From Actinomycetota bacterium (GTDB lineage Bacteria > Actinomycetota > Thermoleophilia > RBG-16-64-13): a stretch of 50,682 bases of DNA. The stretch is taken from contig JAAYZX010000015.1 in assembly GCA_012514635.1 (NCBI GenBank), positions 1 to 50,682 of the forward strand, read 5' to 3'. The notes under the pieces are model-generated. The model made no database searches and had not been told where the DNA came from. It saw only the letters and a program-made list of their open reading frames with translations. This document shows positions 8,260-18,700 of the stretch, one piece after another (positions within the stretch are counted from its first letter, which is position 1; the number at the start of each line of letters is the position of its first letter). The translations under genes were made by a program, and so were the position numbers.

Positions 8260-8874
8260 TCACGATCCCAAGGCGCGCGCCAGACTCACCAAGATACCGG
8301 CAGTGGCGCCCCAGATACGATGGCCGGGATAAGGCAGCACGTAATAGCAGTGGTTCTGCCCTTCGTATATCACATTCTCCCGGCTCCTATTACCCGGATC
8401 CAAGACGAAACTGAGCGGCACCTCAAAAACATCGGCCACCTCGTTGGCTTGGAGTGCATATTCTACGGGTGGCTCTATCCAGCCCACTATTGGATATACG
8501 CAGTAGCCTGAAACCGTCTCGTATACGGGGAGACATCCCAGCAACTCCACCTTCTCCGGTGGAAGGCCGATCTCCTCGTAGGTCTCCCGCAGAGCGGTGG
8601 CGGCTGGCCCATCATCACCCGGCTCCATACCGCCTCCTGGAAGACTGATCTCCGCAGGATGAGCCTTCAGTTGCGCATTACGTTCCGTCAAGATGACACG
8701 CGGCCCATCGCTACCGGCAAGCAGGCCAACGAGCACACCGGCCGGCCGGCCTCTGCGCAAAACAGCGGCTTCCTCAGCCGGTTTCTTACCGATGTCCGGT
8801 GGACAGGCCGCGTACAGACGAGCCCGAACCTCATCGCGATCCATTACTACATCAACTCCAGACGTGTTTGCCAC
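8260..8874 (-). CDS. Nudix hydrolase, CoA pyrophosphatase (NudL) type
   Basis: The Nudix box is clear: SLPGGGMEPGDDGP followed by the catalytic RETYEEIGL. As in E. coli NudL, the first acidic position of the box is Asp, and the block GCLPVYETVSGYCVYPIVG downstream matches the CoA-diphosphatase subgroup. The expected reaction is hydrolysis of CoA or acyl-CoA to 3',5'-ADP and (acyl-)phosphopantetheine, with Mg or Mn. The reported start is a GTG; an ATG 30 bases later (8844), behind a distant GGAG, is also possible and would remove ten residues. The gene converges with the HAD gene, with a 23-base gap. Confidence 0.85.
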   Translation of the reverse strand: MANTSGVDVVMDRDEVRARLYAACPPDIGKKPAEEAAVLRRGRPAGVLVGLLAGSDGPRVILTERNAQLKAHPAEISLPGGGMEPGDDGPAATALRETYEEIGLPPEKVELLGCLPVYETVSGYCVYPIVGWIEPPVEYALQANEVADVFEVPLSFVLDPGNRSRENVIYEGQNHCYYVLPYPGHRIWGATAGILVSLARALGS

Positions 8875-9014
8875 CCACTGATCACTACTGTTTCATGATG
8901 TCAATACTATACCTTCCCGCAGCCATACAGGCCCAGCACCCAGACACATTTGTCGCCCGTGAGTACGGTAGACTGTTTAGCTAATCCCATTTGTTGAAAT
9001 AGGAGGAAATGGCT

Positions 9015-9599
9015 ATGAAAGTCAAGCTATTGGGGATCGGGGTCATTGTCGCACTCTTGGCACTGGCGGGCTGTTCATCAAGCGACACCACCACAGCGAC
9101 CGAAGCGGGCCAGACGACAACCACTTCGACATCTGCTCCCAACGAAACCACTGCGGACACCGCACCGGCGATCATATCCCTCCCGGATGGCTGGACTATA
9201 GAACAAGCTATATCGGCTGAAGACGTAGCCTCCGTCACAAACGAGACCATGCAATTCTTCCCCGAGGGCGCCAGCGCGTCCCAGAAGGGTAGGCCGGCCG
9301 GCAGCTATCTTGTAACCGGCAAAGATGGCTCTAAGATCCGTTTCGACGCCGATGTCAACGGTGGCACCAAGGGTTTCGAGCTAATCAAGAGTTTTGCCAT
9401 CGCCGAAACTATCCAGGAAGTTTCTGGTGTGGGCAATGAGGCTTATGTCTGCGAATTCTCCGAAACCGATCACGGCATCGTTGTGCTTTCAGGAGACCTG
9501 GTGGTGCGTATAGACTGGAACCCCACCGTGTACACGACCGACAAGACGGAGTTCGGAACAAAGCTGGCCCAGAAGCTTCTCGACAACCTCTACAAGTAG
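9015..9599 (+). CDS. putative lipoprotein (194 aa)
   Basis: A short signal peptide (MKVKLLGIGVIVALLALAGC) ends in a classic lipobox, LALAGC, so the mature protein should be lipid-anchored at its cysteine. A Thr/Ser-rich linker follows, then about 140 residues with no family I recognise (phrases FEGYV-like turns, SGDLVVRIDWNPTVYTTDKT near the end). I chose ATG 9015: the AGGAGG at 9001-9006 is 8 bases away, whereas ATG 9009 is only 2 bases from it. Serine/threonine linkers of this kind also occur in the lipoprotein at 26778-27290, but the mature domains differ. It is monocistronic and convergent with the transporter gene. Confidence 0.8.
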   Translation: MKVKLLGIGVIVALLALAGCSSSDTTTATEAGQTTTTSTSAPNETTADTAPAIISLPDGWTIEQAISAEDVASVTNETMQFFPEGASASQKGRPAGSYLVTGKDGSKIRFDADVNGGTKGFELIKSFAIAETIQEVSGVGNEAYVCEFSETDHGIVVLSGDLVVRIDWNPTVYTTDKTEFGTKLAQKLLDNLYK

Positions 9600-9642
9600 C
9601 ATCCAATACGCATATTCACCATTACCATGATTGGGGCGGCGG

Positions 9643-10548
9643 TCAGGAACTACGGGGAACAGGTGTATCACCCAAACGGGCTACCATTATCCCCCCGGCC
9701 AGCACCGCCGCCCCCCCAAGCCCCGTATACCAGGTCAGCGGCTCGGCCAGGAAGATTGCGGCCAGGGTTACCGCCGCCAGAGGCTCGATATAGCTGAGCA
9801 CGGCGACGCGGTCGGTGCGCGCCAAACGCAAACCCTTGTAGAAGAGAAGCATGGCCAATCCTGCGTTCACTACACCCAGGGTCACCACCGAGCCCCACCC
9901 CGTGAGACCGTCGGGACCGGGCAGGAAGAAGACAACCGGAAGCAAGACTACCGCCGCCGTCACCTGCTGGACGAAGGCAGCAAGACCAGGTGGCACACCA
10001 ACCAGCACGCGTTTGTTCACGAGCACAGTCATGGCATAGATCCCGGCCGAAACTAAAGCCATTATTATGCCGAATAGATTGCGTGATCCTGCAACATCAA
10101 ACGCTTGAGGGCCAACGATAACCGCTGTACCTACGATGGCCAAACCCAGCGGCAGAACGATCCGCCGATCCGCGGATGCACCGGTGGCAAGTGGAGTGAA
10201 AACGGCCACGAACAACGGGCCTATGTAGTTCAACAGGATGGCAGTAGCCACCGTGGTCCACGCAAACGCCGTGAATAGAGTGGCCCAGCCGCACGCCAGT
10301 AATAGACCAAGAAATAACAACGTCAAGATTGTCCGCCGCGACAGGCCTCGCAGGAGTCTCAGTTGGCCGGTGGCCACCACATATATCAGCAGGGCCAACG
10401 AGCCAAAAACCACCCTCCAGAAGACCGTCACAAACGGACCCGCCCCCGACCAGCGGGCAAACAGAGGGGTAGATCCCCAGATGATGGCGGCACCGGCTAC
10501 GCAAAGCAGCCCACGTCCATGGTCACGACCATGATCCACGGGTTTCAC
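9643..10548 (-). CDS. EamA/RhaT-family (DMT) transporter
   Basis: The 301 residues form about ten hydrophobic segments in two tandem EamA halves, the hallmark of the drug/metabolite transporter superfamily. The first half opens with LLCVAGAAIIWGSTPLFARW, and the second shows SAGIYAMTVLVNKR and SYIEPLAAVTLAAIFLAEPLTW, the conserved proline/glutamate helix. Such carriers usually export amino acids, nucleosides or related metabolites across the cytoplasmic membrane; substrate cannot be told from sequence. The start is a GTG behind AGGA. The DUF1028 gene lies upstream on the same strand. Confidence 0.9.
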   Translation of the reverse strand: MKPVDHGRDHGRGLLCVAGAAIIWGSTPLFARWSGAGPFVTVFWRVVFGSLALLIYVVATGQLRLLRGLSRRTILTLLFLGLLLACGWATLFTAFAWTTVATAILLNYIGPLFVAVFTPLATGASADRRIVLPLGLAIVGTAVIVGPQAFDVAGSRNLFGIIMALVSAGIYAMTVLVNKRVLVGVPPGLAAFVQQVTAAVVLLPVVFFLPGPDGLTGWGSVVTLGVVNAGLAMLLFYKGLRLARTDRVAVLSYIEPLAAVTLAAIFLAEPLTWYTGLGGAAVLAGGIMVARLGDTPVPRSS

Positions 10549-10610
10549 AAATTCCTACCCCCCTGCCGGGATTCGGCCCGGCTATGCGAAGACGGCGTGC
10601 TAAACGGAGT

Positions 10611-11540
10611 CTACGAAGCAAGTATTCGACGTATCAGGTCGACATCGTGGGGTAGTAGGCCGGCGGCGGGCAGCCTCTGCACAATTTCCGCCCATACCGG
10701 CTCCTGCTCAAAAACGGAGCGGAAGAGCGGCTGCGCCTCGTCCATGCGGCCGAGCCCTGCCAGGGCAACCGCGTGCCAGAAGGACAGCTCTGCCATGTGC
10801 GGCACGAGCGTAGCGGCGGTACGGTAACTCTCAAGCGCCGCCGCTACATCTCCCTCGGCAAGCTGCTCGTCACCCCGATTCATATGCCGGAATGCACGGT
10901 GCACATGCAACAGTCGGCGGAGTTCCAAGATAGGTTCTGGATGATCGTCCACGCGTAGATCCACCAGCACGCCTTGCCAGGTCTCGGGCTCAGCCTCAGC
11001 CGCCACTACCAGCATGGCGGCACTCTGGCGTCCACGGGCATCACCTCCCGCCGCTTGTCCCGCCTCCAAAGCCATCAACAGGCGATCCGCGAGCTCGCCC
11101 CGGCCAAACTCAAAAGCGGTGGCCATTGCCGTCCACACCTCGGGATTCGCCATGATGTTCCCCTGGCACGAAAAACCGTCCCCTCCAGCATGTCCGGCGA
11201 ACGCCACGCACTGCGTCCCCGTGTGCACCGCGACATTCCCCGCTGCATCAACCATTGCCACCTGCCGCATGTCCTGGACGACATCCTTGGCCAGCAAACG
11301 GGCCAGCGCCTCCGGTGCCGAAATCTTCTGCCGCATCAGGTCTAATCCTCGAGGACCGTAGCCGGGATCTATGGAAGCCTGGGTGGCCACCACCCCCACC
11401 CCTGCGGCCGCCCACGTCACAGCGGCGCCAACCCCAAACCAGTGCGACTGCACGGCTACTCCCAAGTCACCGCTCACTTGATCTCGGGCCACGATAGAGA
11501 AGGTGTGCGCTTTGGGGACGCGAAATGTGCCGGATACCAT
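10611..11540 (-). CDS. DUF1028-family protein
   Basis: The first 200 residues match DUF1028, a family of unknown function with an Ntn-hydrolase-like fold: HTFSIVARDQVSGDLGVAVQSHWFGVG, then VVATQASIDPGYGPRGLDLM and CVAFAGHAGGDGFSCQGNIM, then AGQAAGGDARGRQSAAMLVV. The remaining 100 residues are alpha-helical and look like tetratricopeptide-type repeats (AFRHMNRGDEQLAEGDVAAALESYRTAA), perhaps an interaction module. No signal peptide is visible. Some relatives are thought to be peptidases or amidases, but activity is not established, so no function is claimed. Confidence 0.85.
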   Translation of the reverse strand: MVSGTFRVPKAHTFSIVARDQVSGDLGVAVQSHWFGVGAAVTWAAAGVGVVATQASIDPGYGPRGLDLMRQKISAPEALARLLAKDVVQDMRQVAMVDAAGNVAVHTGTQCVAFAGHAGGDGFSCQGNIMANPEVWTAMATAFEFGRGELADRLLMALEAGQAAGGDARGRQSAAMLVVAAEAEPETWQGVLVDLRVDDHPEPILELRRLLHVHRAFRHMNRGDEQLAEGDVAAALESYRTAATLVPHMAELSFWHAVALAGLGRMDEAQPLFRSVFEQEPVWAEIVQRLPAAGLLPHDVDLIRRILAS

Positions 11541-11618
11541 CAGCCCACCCGTCGATCGATTAGGAACGATCAGTTGTGAACGTGCGGCAGCGGTTCGAGA
11601 CGACTATCTTGGCACTGT

Positions 11619-12398
11619 TCATCGTCCCCCTCCCCGCAGTGATCCGGCCAGATACTCGGCTATCAACTCCTCCGGTATGTCGGGCGCCGGATCGAGAACT
11701 ACCTGTACACCGCGTTCCGCAAAAAGTATCCGCGTGTCTTCGTCCATGGAGCCGCAAATGAGCACCTGCACTCTCTGTTCCTGTAGCCAAACGGGGAGAA
11801 TAGCCCCATTCTCCGTTCCTTCAACCGCATCAGGTACGGCCATGTCTTCCCTATTGACTACGCACATACTTGCGGCTTCGACATCCACCAGAGCGAAGCG
11901 CTCGGCGCTTTCCACCGTCCCGCTTATAAACCCCTCCGCAAGCGGTAGCGCTACGCGTACCACAATGCCACTCAGATCCTCCGGGGCCACGTCAACTCCG
12001 CCTCCAGGCTCACCAATATTGGCGCACGCCAGCTTCAGCGCGCTGGAGGAAAGGTCGGCACAGTGCTCGTGACCCGGCGGAAGACCCCGAAAGGCCTTGA
12101 TGACATGCTCCGCCTCCAGAGCCTCGATCTCCTCCAGAGACCTGCCTTCAGCCATACATGTGGTCATGCTGCCACACGCGTGAGAAACGGCACACCCTTC
12201 GGTGATGAAGGCGGCCTGCTCTATCACTCCATCCCGCACCTTCACCCAGACCTCCATAGTGTCACCGCAGGTCCCAGTGATACGGGCACGTCCATCAAAA
12301 TCCAACAATGGATAGTTGTTCCGAGGGCGCTGAGCGTGGTCCATCAGAACATGAGATACGGTCTGTTGCGATTCGCCTAATTCGCCTAGTGATTCCAC
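11619..12398 (-). CDS. NifU-like scaffold domain fused to a NifX/NafY-type domain
   Basis: The N-terminal part is an IscU/NifU-type scaffold: RPRNN near the start, the ligand motifs GTCGDT, GCAVSHACGS and HEHCADLSS, so the three cluster cysteines are present. After a glycine-rich linker the C-terminal part (from about GIVVRVALPLAEG to LIAEYLAGSL) resembles the dinitrogenase FeMo-cofactor biosynthesis fold of NifX, NafY and the NifB C-terminus. It may carry a metal cluster or cofactor rather than supply general Fe-S clusters. The start is uncertain: GTG 12398 lies behind a GAGGG site, ATG 12458 and ATG 12344 are alternatives. It is separate from the nifUS operon. Confidence 0.75.
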   Translation of the reverse strand: MESLGELGESQQTVSHVLMDHAQRPRNNYPLLDFDGRARITGTCGDTMEVWVKVRDGVIEQAAFITEGCAVSHACGSMTTCMAEGRSLEEIEALEAEHVIKAFRGLPPGHEHCADLSSSALKLACANIGEPGGGVDVAPEDLSGIVVRVALPLAEGFISGTVESAERFALVDVEAASMCVVNREDMAVPDAVEGTENGAILPVWLQEQRVQVLICGSMDEDTRILFAERGVQVVLDPAPDIPEELIAEYLAGSLRGGGR

Positions 12399-12517
12399 TG
12401 CACTCGCCCTCGTACCTACGATTGATTTCAGAGATCCCGACACATGTATGCCGGACATATGCGAATGTATTCATGCACATCCGCGACAAAATATCAAAGG
12501 GCAGAACTGCAGCCGGC

Positions 12518-12565
12518 AAGACTGTGGCCCGCCGCCTCCGGCCGGAGGCGGCGGGCCACAGTCTT
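12518..12565. repeat. 48-bp perfect palindrome between aldolase and NifU-NifX genes
   Basis: Two perfect 24-bp arms (12518-12541 and 12542-12565) meet with no spacer, and the whole 48 bp is self-complementary. It lies about 35 bases after the aldolase stop. There is no U-run, so it is not a canonical terminator, but as RNA it would make a very stable hairpin. Its core matches the inverted repeat at 4272-4312. Confidence 0.85.
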
Positions 12566-12600
12566 CAATCGATATCCCGCAAAAGTAGTTTAGACCGCCA

Positions 12601-13896
12601 TCAGTCGTCGTAATCCCCGGCGGGTGACTCCTCTTTCTGCAGTGTCTGCGCACGTGCGACGGCCTTTTCCCTGGTCCAATCCGCCGGATCTTCCATGCGA
12701 CCCACCTTGGGCCCCAGATCGTGCGAACCTGCAGCCAGTAGAGCGTCTAACGCCAGAGTGCCGGTGCCGGCGGCGTTGAATACCTCTGTGAGCAGGTGAT
12801 ACACAAACTCCTCCACGGCCGACGTCATACGTTCGCGGATCGGCTCCGTTTCTGCCCACAACTTGTTTTCGAAGGGGAGGTTGAGTTTCTTGTAATCGCC
12901 CTTTTTCCAACCCTTGTCGGCAGCGTAGGCCACCATCTCCTCCCACAGTGTATCGCTGACACCCGCTCCTTCGGCGCGCACAAATTCACCGGCTTCGTCC
13001 ACGAAGGCATTGCCGTAATCATTAACCTTCACGCCCCAAGAGAGCATCTGCAGTGCGGTGGCCACGTTGGCCTTTGTGGTGCGGGTCTCGCGCACAATGC
13101 GGCCCAAACGCTCAAAGCTGTTGCCGGACGTACCGTGTTGAGCGCCGGACACCTTGTACGGCTCCAGCACTTCATGAATACGGGCGGTGAGATCCACCTG
13201 GATACCGGCGTCACTCTCCTCGATGCCGTGCGTGGTGCCATTGTTCAGAGCAATCCAATCCGGCGAGATCCCCACAGCGTTGAGGCCTTGGATGAGGTAG
13301 AGGGCCTCATCGGGTGTTGACAGCCCTTCCTTACCCTTAATCTCGCCCACTTCGACTTCAAGGCCCGCCCAGGCAGGGACGAACTCATTGAGGGTCTCGC
13401 AGGCGAAGAGATTCTCCTCGTCGGGCATATGGGAGGCGTCGATGGCTATTGAAGTCAATCCCGCCTCGAATATGGTGGGAATCTCTACCTTGGCCCGCTC
13501 CACATCGGCCTGGTTTTTGATGGTGTAATGGTCGGCGTGAAGAGCCACCGGAATGGTAATGCCCAGTTCGTTGGCCGCCGCATCCACGAAGGTGGCCATA
13601 TTCCAGTAGTTCACAGCGCAGTAAGCACCGGTGCCGCCTTCAGACTTGGCGATCTCGATAATAAGTGCGGCGTCCGCCCTCTGGGCTGCGCGGAGGGCTC
13701 CATAGATGACAAAACGGTTGCGGGCGTTGGCGGCGATGGCCATGGCCTTGCCTTTAGCAATCATGGCCCGGTCGATTACCTTACCGCTGACGAGGAGCGC
13801 CCGGGAGTTGGGAAAGAGCCGGGCTACGTTGGGGGGACGGCCGATCTTCAGGGCTTGATCGAACTTATCGGAGACCGGCAGGGCAGCACTGCTCAT
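12601..13896 (-). CDS. class II fructose-bisphosphate aldolase-type enzyme
   Basis: The protein shows class II aldolase landmarks: the zinc-ligand motif VALHADHYTIKN, the EVGEIKGKEG segment, the NNGTTHGIE histidine and the GAQHGTSGNSF loop. Class II aldolases cleave fructose-1,6-bisphosphate to dihydroxyacetone phosphate and glyceraldehyde-3-phosphate, and a divalent metal replaces the lysine Schiff base. I set the start at ATG 13896, preceded by a GGAGG site, which gives 431 aa. The upstream in-frame extension is not needed. Length is larger than the common 350-aa enzymes, as in one longer class II subgroup, so the exact sugar substrate is uncertain. The 48-bp palindrome follows the stop. 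Confidence 0.88.
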   Translation of the reverse strand: MSSAALPVSDKFDQALKIGRPPNVARLFPNSRALLVSGKVIDRAMIAKGKAMAIAANARNRFVIYGALRAAQRADAALIIEIAKSEGGTGAYCAVNYWNMATFVDAAANELGITIPVALHADHYTIKNQADVERAKVEIPTIFEAGLTSIAIDASHMPDEENLFACETLNEFVPAWAGLEVEVGEIKGKEGLSTPDEALYLIQGLNAVGISPDWIALNNGTTHGIEESDAGIQVDLTARIHEVLEPYKVSGAQHGTSGNSFERLGRIVRETRTTKANVATALQMLSWGVKVNDYGNAFVDEAGEFVRAEGAGVSDTLWEEMVAYAADKGWKKGDYKKLNLPFENKLWAETEPIRERMTSAVEEFVYHLLTEVFNAAGTGTLALDALLAAGSHDLGPKVGRMEDPADWTREKAVARAQTLQKEESPAGDYDD

Positions 13897-14000
13897 GCGG
13901 CTTTCCTCCTCTACGAACGAGCGGGCAGGAGAGTCTTGCGGGAAGACCCATTGTGGGAATACCTTATCAAGTAATCCGGACCAGGCCAAACAGCCGCATC

Positions 14001-15515
14001 TCAGCCGATCACCAACGAGCGCGTGGCAAACTGTGGATCACTGGTAGCGTTGAGGCCCAACCTCCGCAGCCCGGCCTCGTCACCGGCGGTGGGAAGATGG
14101 GTAGTGTGGAACTCGCAACCCGCCAGTTTAGTCAAATGGGACACGGCCAGTTGCGCCGCCGGGTTGGTAGCGCAGCTTATCCCGAGTGCAATGAGCATCT
14201 CATCCAGGTCTAGACTCACAGACCTCATTCGCAACACGTTTTTCTTCATGCCGGCAATGGCTTCCATAACATTGGACGTGAGAAGTGGCATCTCGTCAGG
14301 GATATGTGAGAGCTCTTTCACGGCATTGAGCACAGCTGCGGAGGCCGCGTGCATCAGCGGAGAGTTCTTTCCCGTCACAATACGGCCGTCGGGCAATTCA
14401 ATGGCGGCGCCGCAGAAAATTCCCTCGTTTCCCTTCCCCTTGATCTCGCCTTCACGCGCGGCTTCTCGAGCGGGCCGCACCACTGCGCGCTGCTCTTCAT
14501 CGAGACCCAGCTCATGCATGATCAGTTGGGCGCGATCGGCATCCTCGCGCTCTACCAGGCCCACTGCATACTCGCACGCGTAACGGAAGTGACGGCGGAT
14601 CACTTCCTGCTCAGCCGCCTCGCGCACCACTCCATCATCCACAATGGCAAACCCCGCTCTATTCACACCCATGTCCGTGGGAGAGCGGTACGTCACGGGT
14701 TCACCTATGCGCTCCAGGATGCGCAGGACCAGAGGAAAGGTTTCGATATCACGGTTATAGTTGACGGCCTGTTCCCCGTATGCGGCAAGATGGTAGGGGT
14801 CGATCTGGTTGAGATCGCGTAGTTCTGCGGTAGCCGCCTCGTAGGCCACATTCACCGGATGCTTGAGCGGAAGGTTCCAGATGGGGAACGTCTCGAACTT
14901 GGCATAGCCGGCTACATTGCCCCGTAAGTGCTCGTGATACACCTGCGAGAGACATGTTGCCAGTTTGCCGCTACCCGAACCAGGGCCGGCCACCACCACC
15001 ACAGGGCGCTCGGTGGGGATGAATTCGTTGGCCCCGTACCCATCATCACTCACTATGCGATCGACATCTGTGGGATAGCCGCTCGTGAAGCGATGGGCGA
15101 AGACAGGAACACCCCGTCGCTCCAGGCGCGCCTTGAAAACGCCGGCAGAAGGTTGATTCTCGAAGCGGGTGACCACCACCGCCCGAACCAGTAGACCCCA
15201 ATCACGCAGGTCATCGATGAGCTTGAGCGCATCAACATCGTAGGGGATGCCGAAATCTGCACGAACCTTGCGACGCTCGATAGCTCCCGCATAGATGCAC
15301 ACAATGATCTCCGCCCGATCTTTTAGGCGTTGAAGAAGATGGATCTTAGCGTTTGGATCGTAGCCGGGAAGCACCCGAGCCGCGTGACAATCGTAAGCAA
15401 TCTTTCCGCCGAACTCCAGATACAGCCGTCCGCCGACGCGCTCGGCACGTTCCACAATGGCGCAACTCTGCTCTTCCAGGTACTTCTCGTTGTCGAATCC
15501 CACTCTGCGGCTCAC
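14001..15515 (-). CDS. DUF1846-family protein
   Basis: DUF1846 proteins are about 500 residues, widespread in anaerobes, with a P-loop-like central region and unknown function. Here the start block FDNEKYLEEQ, the conserved GGKIAYDCHAARVLPGYDPN, the TRFENQPSAGVF segment, the glycine-rich VVVAGPGSGSGKLATCLSQ and the C-terminal SVSLDLDEMLIALGISCATNP are all recognisable. The glycine-rich loop suggests nucleotide or phosphate binding. The start at GTG 15515 is favoured by GAGAGGAG upstream, giving 504 aa. The gene is divergent from purL with 230 bases between, and lies 104 bases upstream of the aldolase. Confidence 0.85.
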   Translation of the reverse strand: MSRRVGFDNEKYLEEQSCAIVERAERVGGRLYLEFGGKIAYDCHAARVLPGYDPNAKIHLLQRLKDRAEIIVCIYAGAIERRKVRADFGIPYDVDALKLIDDLRDWGLLVRAVVVTRFENQPSAGVFKARLERRGVPVFAHRFTSGYPTDVDRIVSDDGYGANEFIPTERPVVVVAGPGSGSGKLATCLSQVYHEHLRGNVAGYAKFETFPIWNLPLKHPVNVAYEAATAELRDLNQIDPYHLAAYGEQAVNYNRDIETFPLVLRILERIGEPVTYRSPTDMGVNRAGFAIVDDGVVREAAEQEVIRRHFRYACEYAVGLVEREDADRAQLIMHELGLDEEQRAVVRPAREAAREGEIKGKGNEGIFCGAAIELPDGRIVTGKNSPLMHAASAAVLNAVKELSHIPDEMPLLTSNVMEAIAGMKKNVLRMRSVSLDLDEMLIALGISCATNPAAQLAVSHLTKLAGCEFHTTHLPTAGDEAGLRRLGLNATSDPQFATRSLVIG

Positions 15516-15745
15516 AACTCTCCTCTCAGGCCGGCCCGGGGATTCGGACGGCCTGTCAGAGCATAGCGAATCCTGCACCATTCCGGAACGCCCGCATAAC
15601 ACATCGCATAAGTTGCTACAGAAACGGTGATAGGTTGACACACCGGACCACTCGTGAGGCGCAGAGAAGAGCGCAGAAAAAAGTTGCACTTCTCAGCCCG
15701 AAAAGTGTCGTTCTCCGACGCCTCGACGTGCTATCGTTCTGAGTC

Positions 15746-18700
15746 ATGAACATGGTTCGTTTTTTCCGTATGCCGGGTGCCCCTCCTACCAGGGTCGGGG
15801 CCATTCTCTCCGCCACCGAGCGCGTTCTGGGCAGGCCCATCGACAAGATCGGCACTGAGTACTGCTACTACGCGGAGACGGTGGACCGTGACGCTGTTCC
15901 GCAGAACGGCAGCCGCAATGGCGGGGCGTTCTCAGGACGTGACCTAACCATCCTTCGTTATGTCCTCTCCGAGACTTTTGAGCCGGAGCAGTTCGGTAAC
16001 ACGAGCTTCCTGGCGCAACGCTTCCCCACCGTACTGGAGTACGGACCGCGCCTCAACTTTGAGACGGCCTGGTCATCGGCCGCAGTGCAGATCTGCCGGA
16101 GATCCGGCGTGGATTCTGTGCAGCGCCTGGAACGCTCCGTGCGCCTGGGGCTGCCGGCGATGCTCACGGAGGAGCAGGCTGAAGCGCTGATAGACGCCTT
16201 GTGTGACCGTATGACGGAGATGCGCTACCGGCAGCCGCTCACTTCCTTTGAGACCGGGCTCGTACCTCAGCCGGTGGAGGTGGTACCGCTGGCCACTATG
16301 GGCATCGAGGCACTGCAGCGTTTCAACCATGAGTACGGCTGCAGCTGGGACCAGAGCGACCTCGCCCTCATCGCCTCCATTTATGGCCGTCTGGATCGCG
16401 ATCCCACCGATGTGGAGCTATTCCAGATCGCCCAGGCCAACTCGGAGCACTCGCGCCACTGGGTATTTCGCGGAGAGCTGTGGATCGACGGCGTACGCGT
16501 GCCCGAAAAGAGCCTCATGGATATCGTGCGCCAAACGCTGAAGACCTCGGCCCCCAACTCGGTGATAGCCTTCCGCGACGACAGTTCGGCCATCCGCGGG
16601 CGCACCGTACGCCTGCCGGCAGCATCGCAACCGCTGAGCCCATCGCCGCTGGTGGAGCAATCAATGCTCCTCCATCCCACGCTCACCGCCGAGACCCACA
16701 ACTTCCCGTCGGGCGTATCGCCCTATCCCGGCGGCGCTACGGGTGGCGGCGGCCGTATCCGCGACAATCAGGCCGTCGGACGCGGCGGACTGGTGTATGC
16801 ATCAGGCGCAGCATACTGCACGGGTAACCTACATATCCCGGACTACCCGCTGCCCTGGGAAGAAGACGGTTGGACACACCCGCCGGATCTAGCCTCGCCA
16901 CTCGAGATCCTCATCGAGGCAAGCGACGGCGCCTCTGACTACGGCAATCGTTTCGGCGAGCCCCTCATCTACGGATTCACGCGCACTTTTGGACTGCGTT
17001 TGGCCGAAGGCTACCGCTCTTGGTACAAACCCGTCATGTACAGCGTGGGAACGGGCCAGATACGTGACGAGCACACGGTCAAGGGTGACCCGGAAGTCGG
17101 AATGCTGGTAGTGCAGGTGGGTGGTCCGGCATACCGCATCGGCATGGGTGGAGGCGCCGCAAGCAGCATGGAACAGAGCGGTGATGCACAGGAGCTCGAT
17201 TTCAACGCCGTTCAGCGCGGAGACCCCGAGATGGAACAGCGCCTGAACCGCCTCATGCGGGCGTGCATAGAATTGGACGCCGACAACCCCATCATCTCCG
17301 CCCACGATCTGGGTGCCGGCGGCGACTGCAACGCCCTCCCGGAGATCGTGGACCCGGCAGGTGCCGTGATAGATCTACGAGCAATCCCGGTGGGTGATAA
17401 GACACTGTCCGTACTGGAAATCTGGGGCAACGAGTCGCAAGAAAGAAACGCGCTCCTAATTCGCCCGGCCGGCCTTCCCGTACTTGAAGCCATCGCCGCC
17501 CGCGAGAACGTGCCGCTGGCCGTAGTAGGCCGTGTCACCGGCGACGGCCAACTGGTTCTTGTCGATCAGCACGACGGTTCCCGCCCTGTTGATTTACCTT
17601 TGAACGACATCCTGGGTCAACTGCCACCCAAGCGCTTCGACTTTCAGCGTCGCCTCCGGCAAACGGAGCCACTCAGTCTCCCACCCCACTCCGACTTCCG
17701 CCGGCTGCTCGACCTGGTGCTTCGCATCCCTACTATCTGCTCCAAACGCTTCCTCACCAACAAAGTAGACGTGGACGCCACCGGGTTGGTTATCCAACGG
17801 CAACTGGTGGGACCACGGCACCTCCCCCTCTCCGACTATGCCGTCATCGCCCAGACATATCTGGACGCTTCAGGCACGGCTCTCAGCCTCGGCGAGCAGC
17901 CCATCAAAGGACTGCTGTCTCCCGGCGCCGGAGCCCGCATGGCCGTAGCGGAAGCGCTGCTTAATATGGCAGGTGTGGTCGTCACCGACCTAAGCGAGAT
18001 CAAGTGTTCGGCCAACTGGATGCTGGCCGCCAAGCAGCCCGGCGAAGGCGCCTGGCTCTACGACGCCGCCTGCGCCCTACGCAGTATCTTGACCGAGCTG
18101 GGCATAGGTGTCGACGGCGGCAAAGACAGCCTCTCCATGGCCAGCCAAGGTATCGCCCCCGACGGTCATAGCGAACTGGTCATAGCGCCACCACAGCTGG
18201 TAATAGCTCCTTACGCACTGGCCGAGGACGTGGCATGCCGCGTCACCCCAGACCTCAAGACCAACGGCAACCGCCTGCTGCTACTACCGGTAAGCCATCG
18301 GCAACGGTTGGGGGGCAGCGCGCTGGCCCAGGTGCTCGGCGTCCTGGGTGACGAAGCGCCCGACATAGAGGATGCAGCGGCACTCGAAGCTGTATTCCGC
18401 GCCGTGCAGGAGCTGATAAGCAGTGGAGCCGTCGTCTCGTGTCACGATGTGAGCGATGGCGGCCTCATAGTCGCCCTGCTGGAGATGGCCTTCGCCGGCG
18501 ATCGAGGCTGGAAGGTCGCCGTTACCGGCGACGACCCCTACCACGCGCTCTTCGCCGAGGAAGCGGGTGTGGTTATAGAAGTGGCAGCCGCCGCCCAATT
18601 ACAGCCCATACTCGATCGCCACGGCGTATCGGCCGTAGAACTGGGGCATGTGACGGACGCCGGCACCAAAGGCCTTGTGGAACTCAACCTCAATGGCACT

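Noticed and set aside
15516-15745. TTGACA at 15635 as the purL promoter
   Set aside because: A good -35 match, but no -10-like hexamer lies 16-18 bases downstream.
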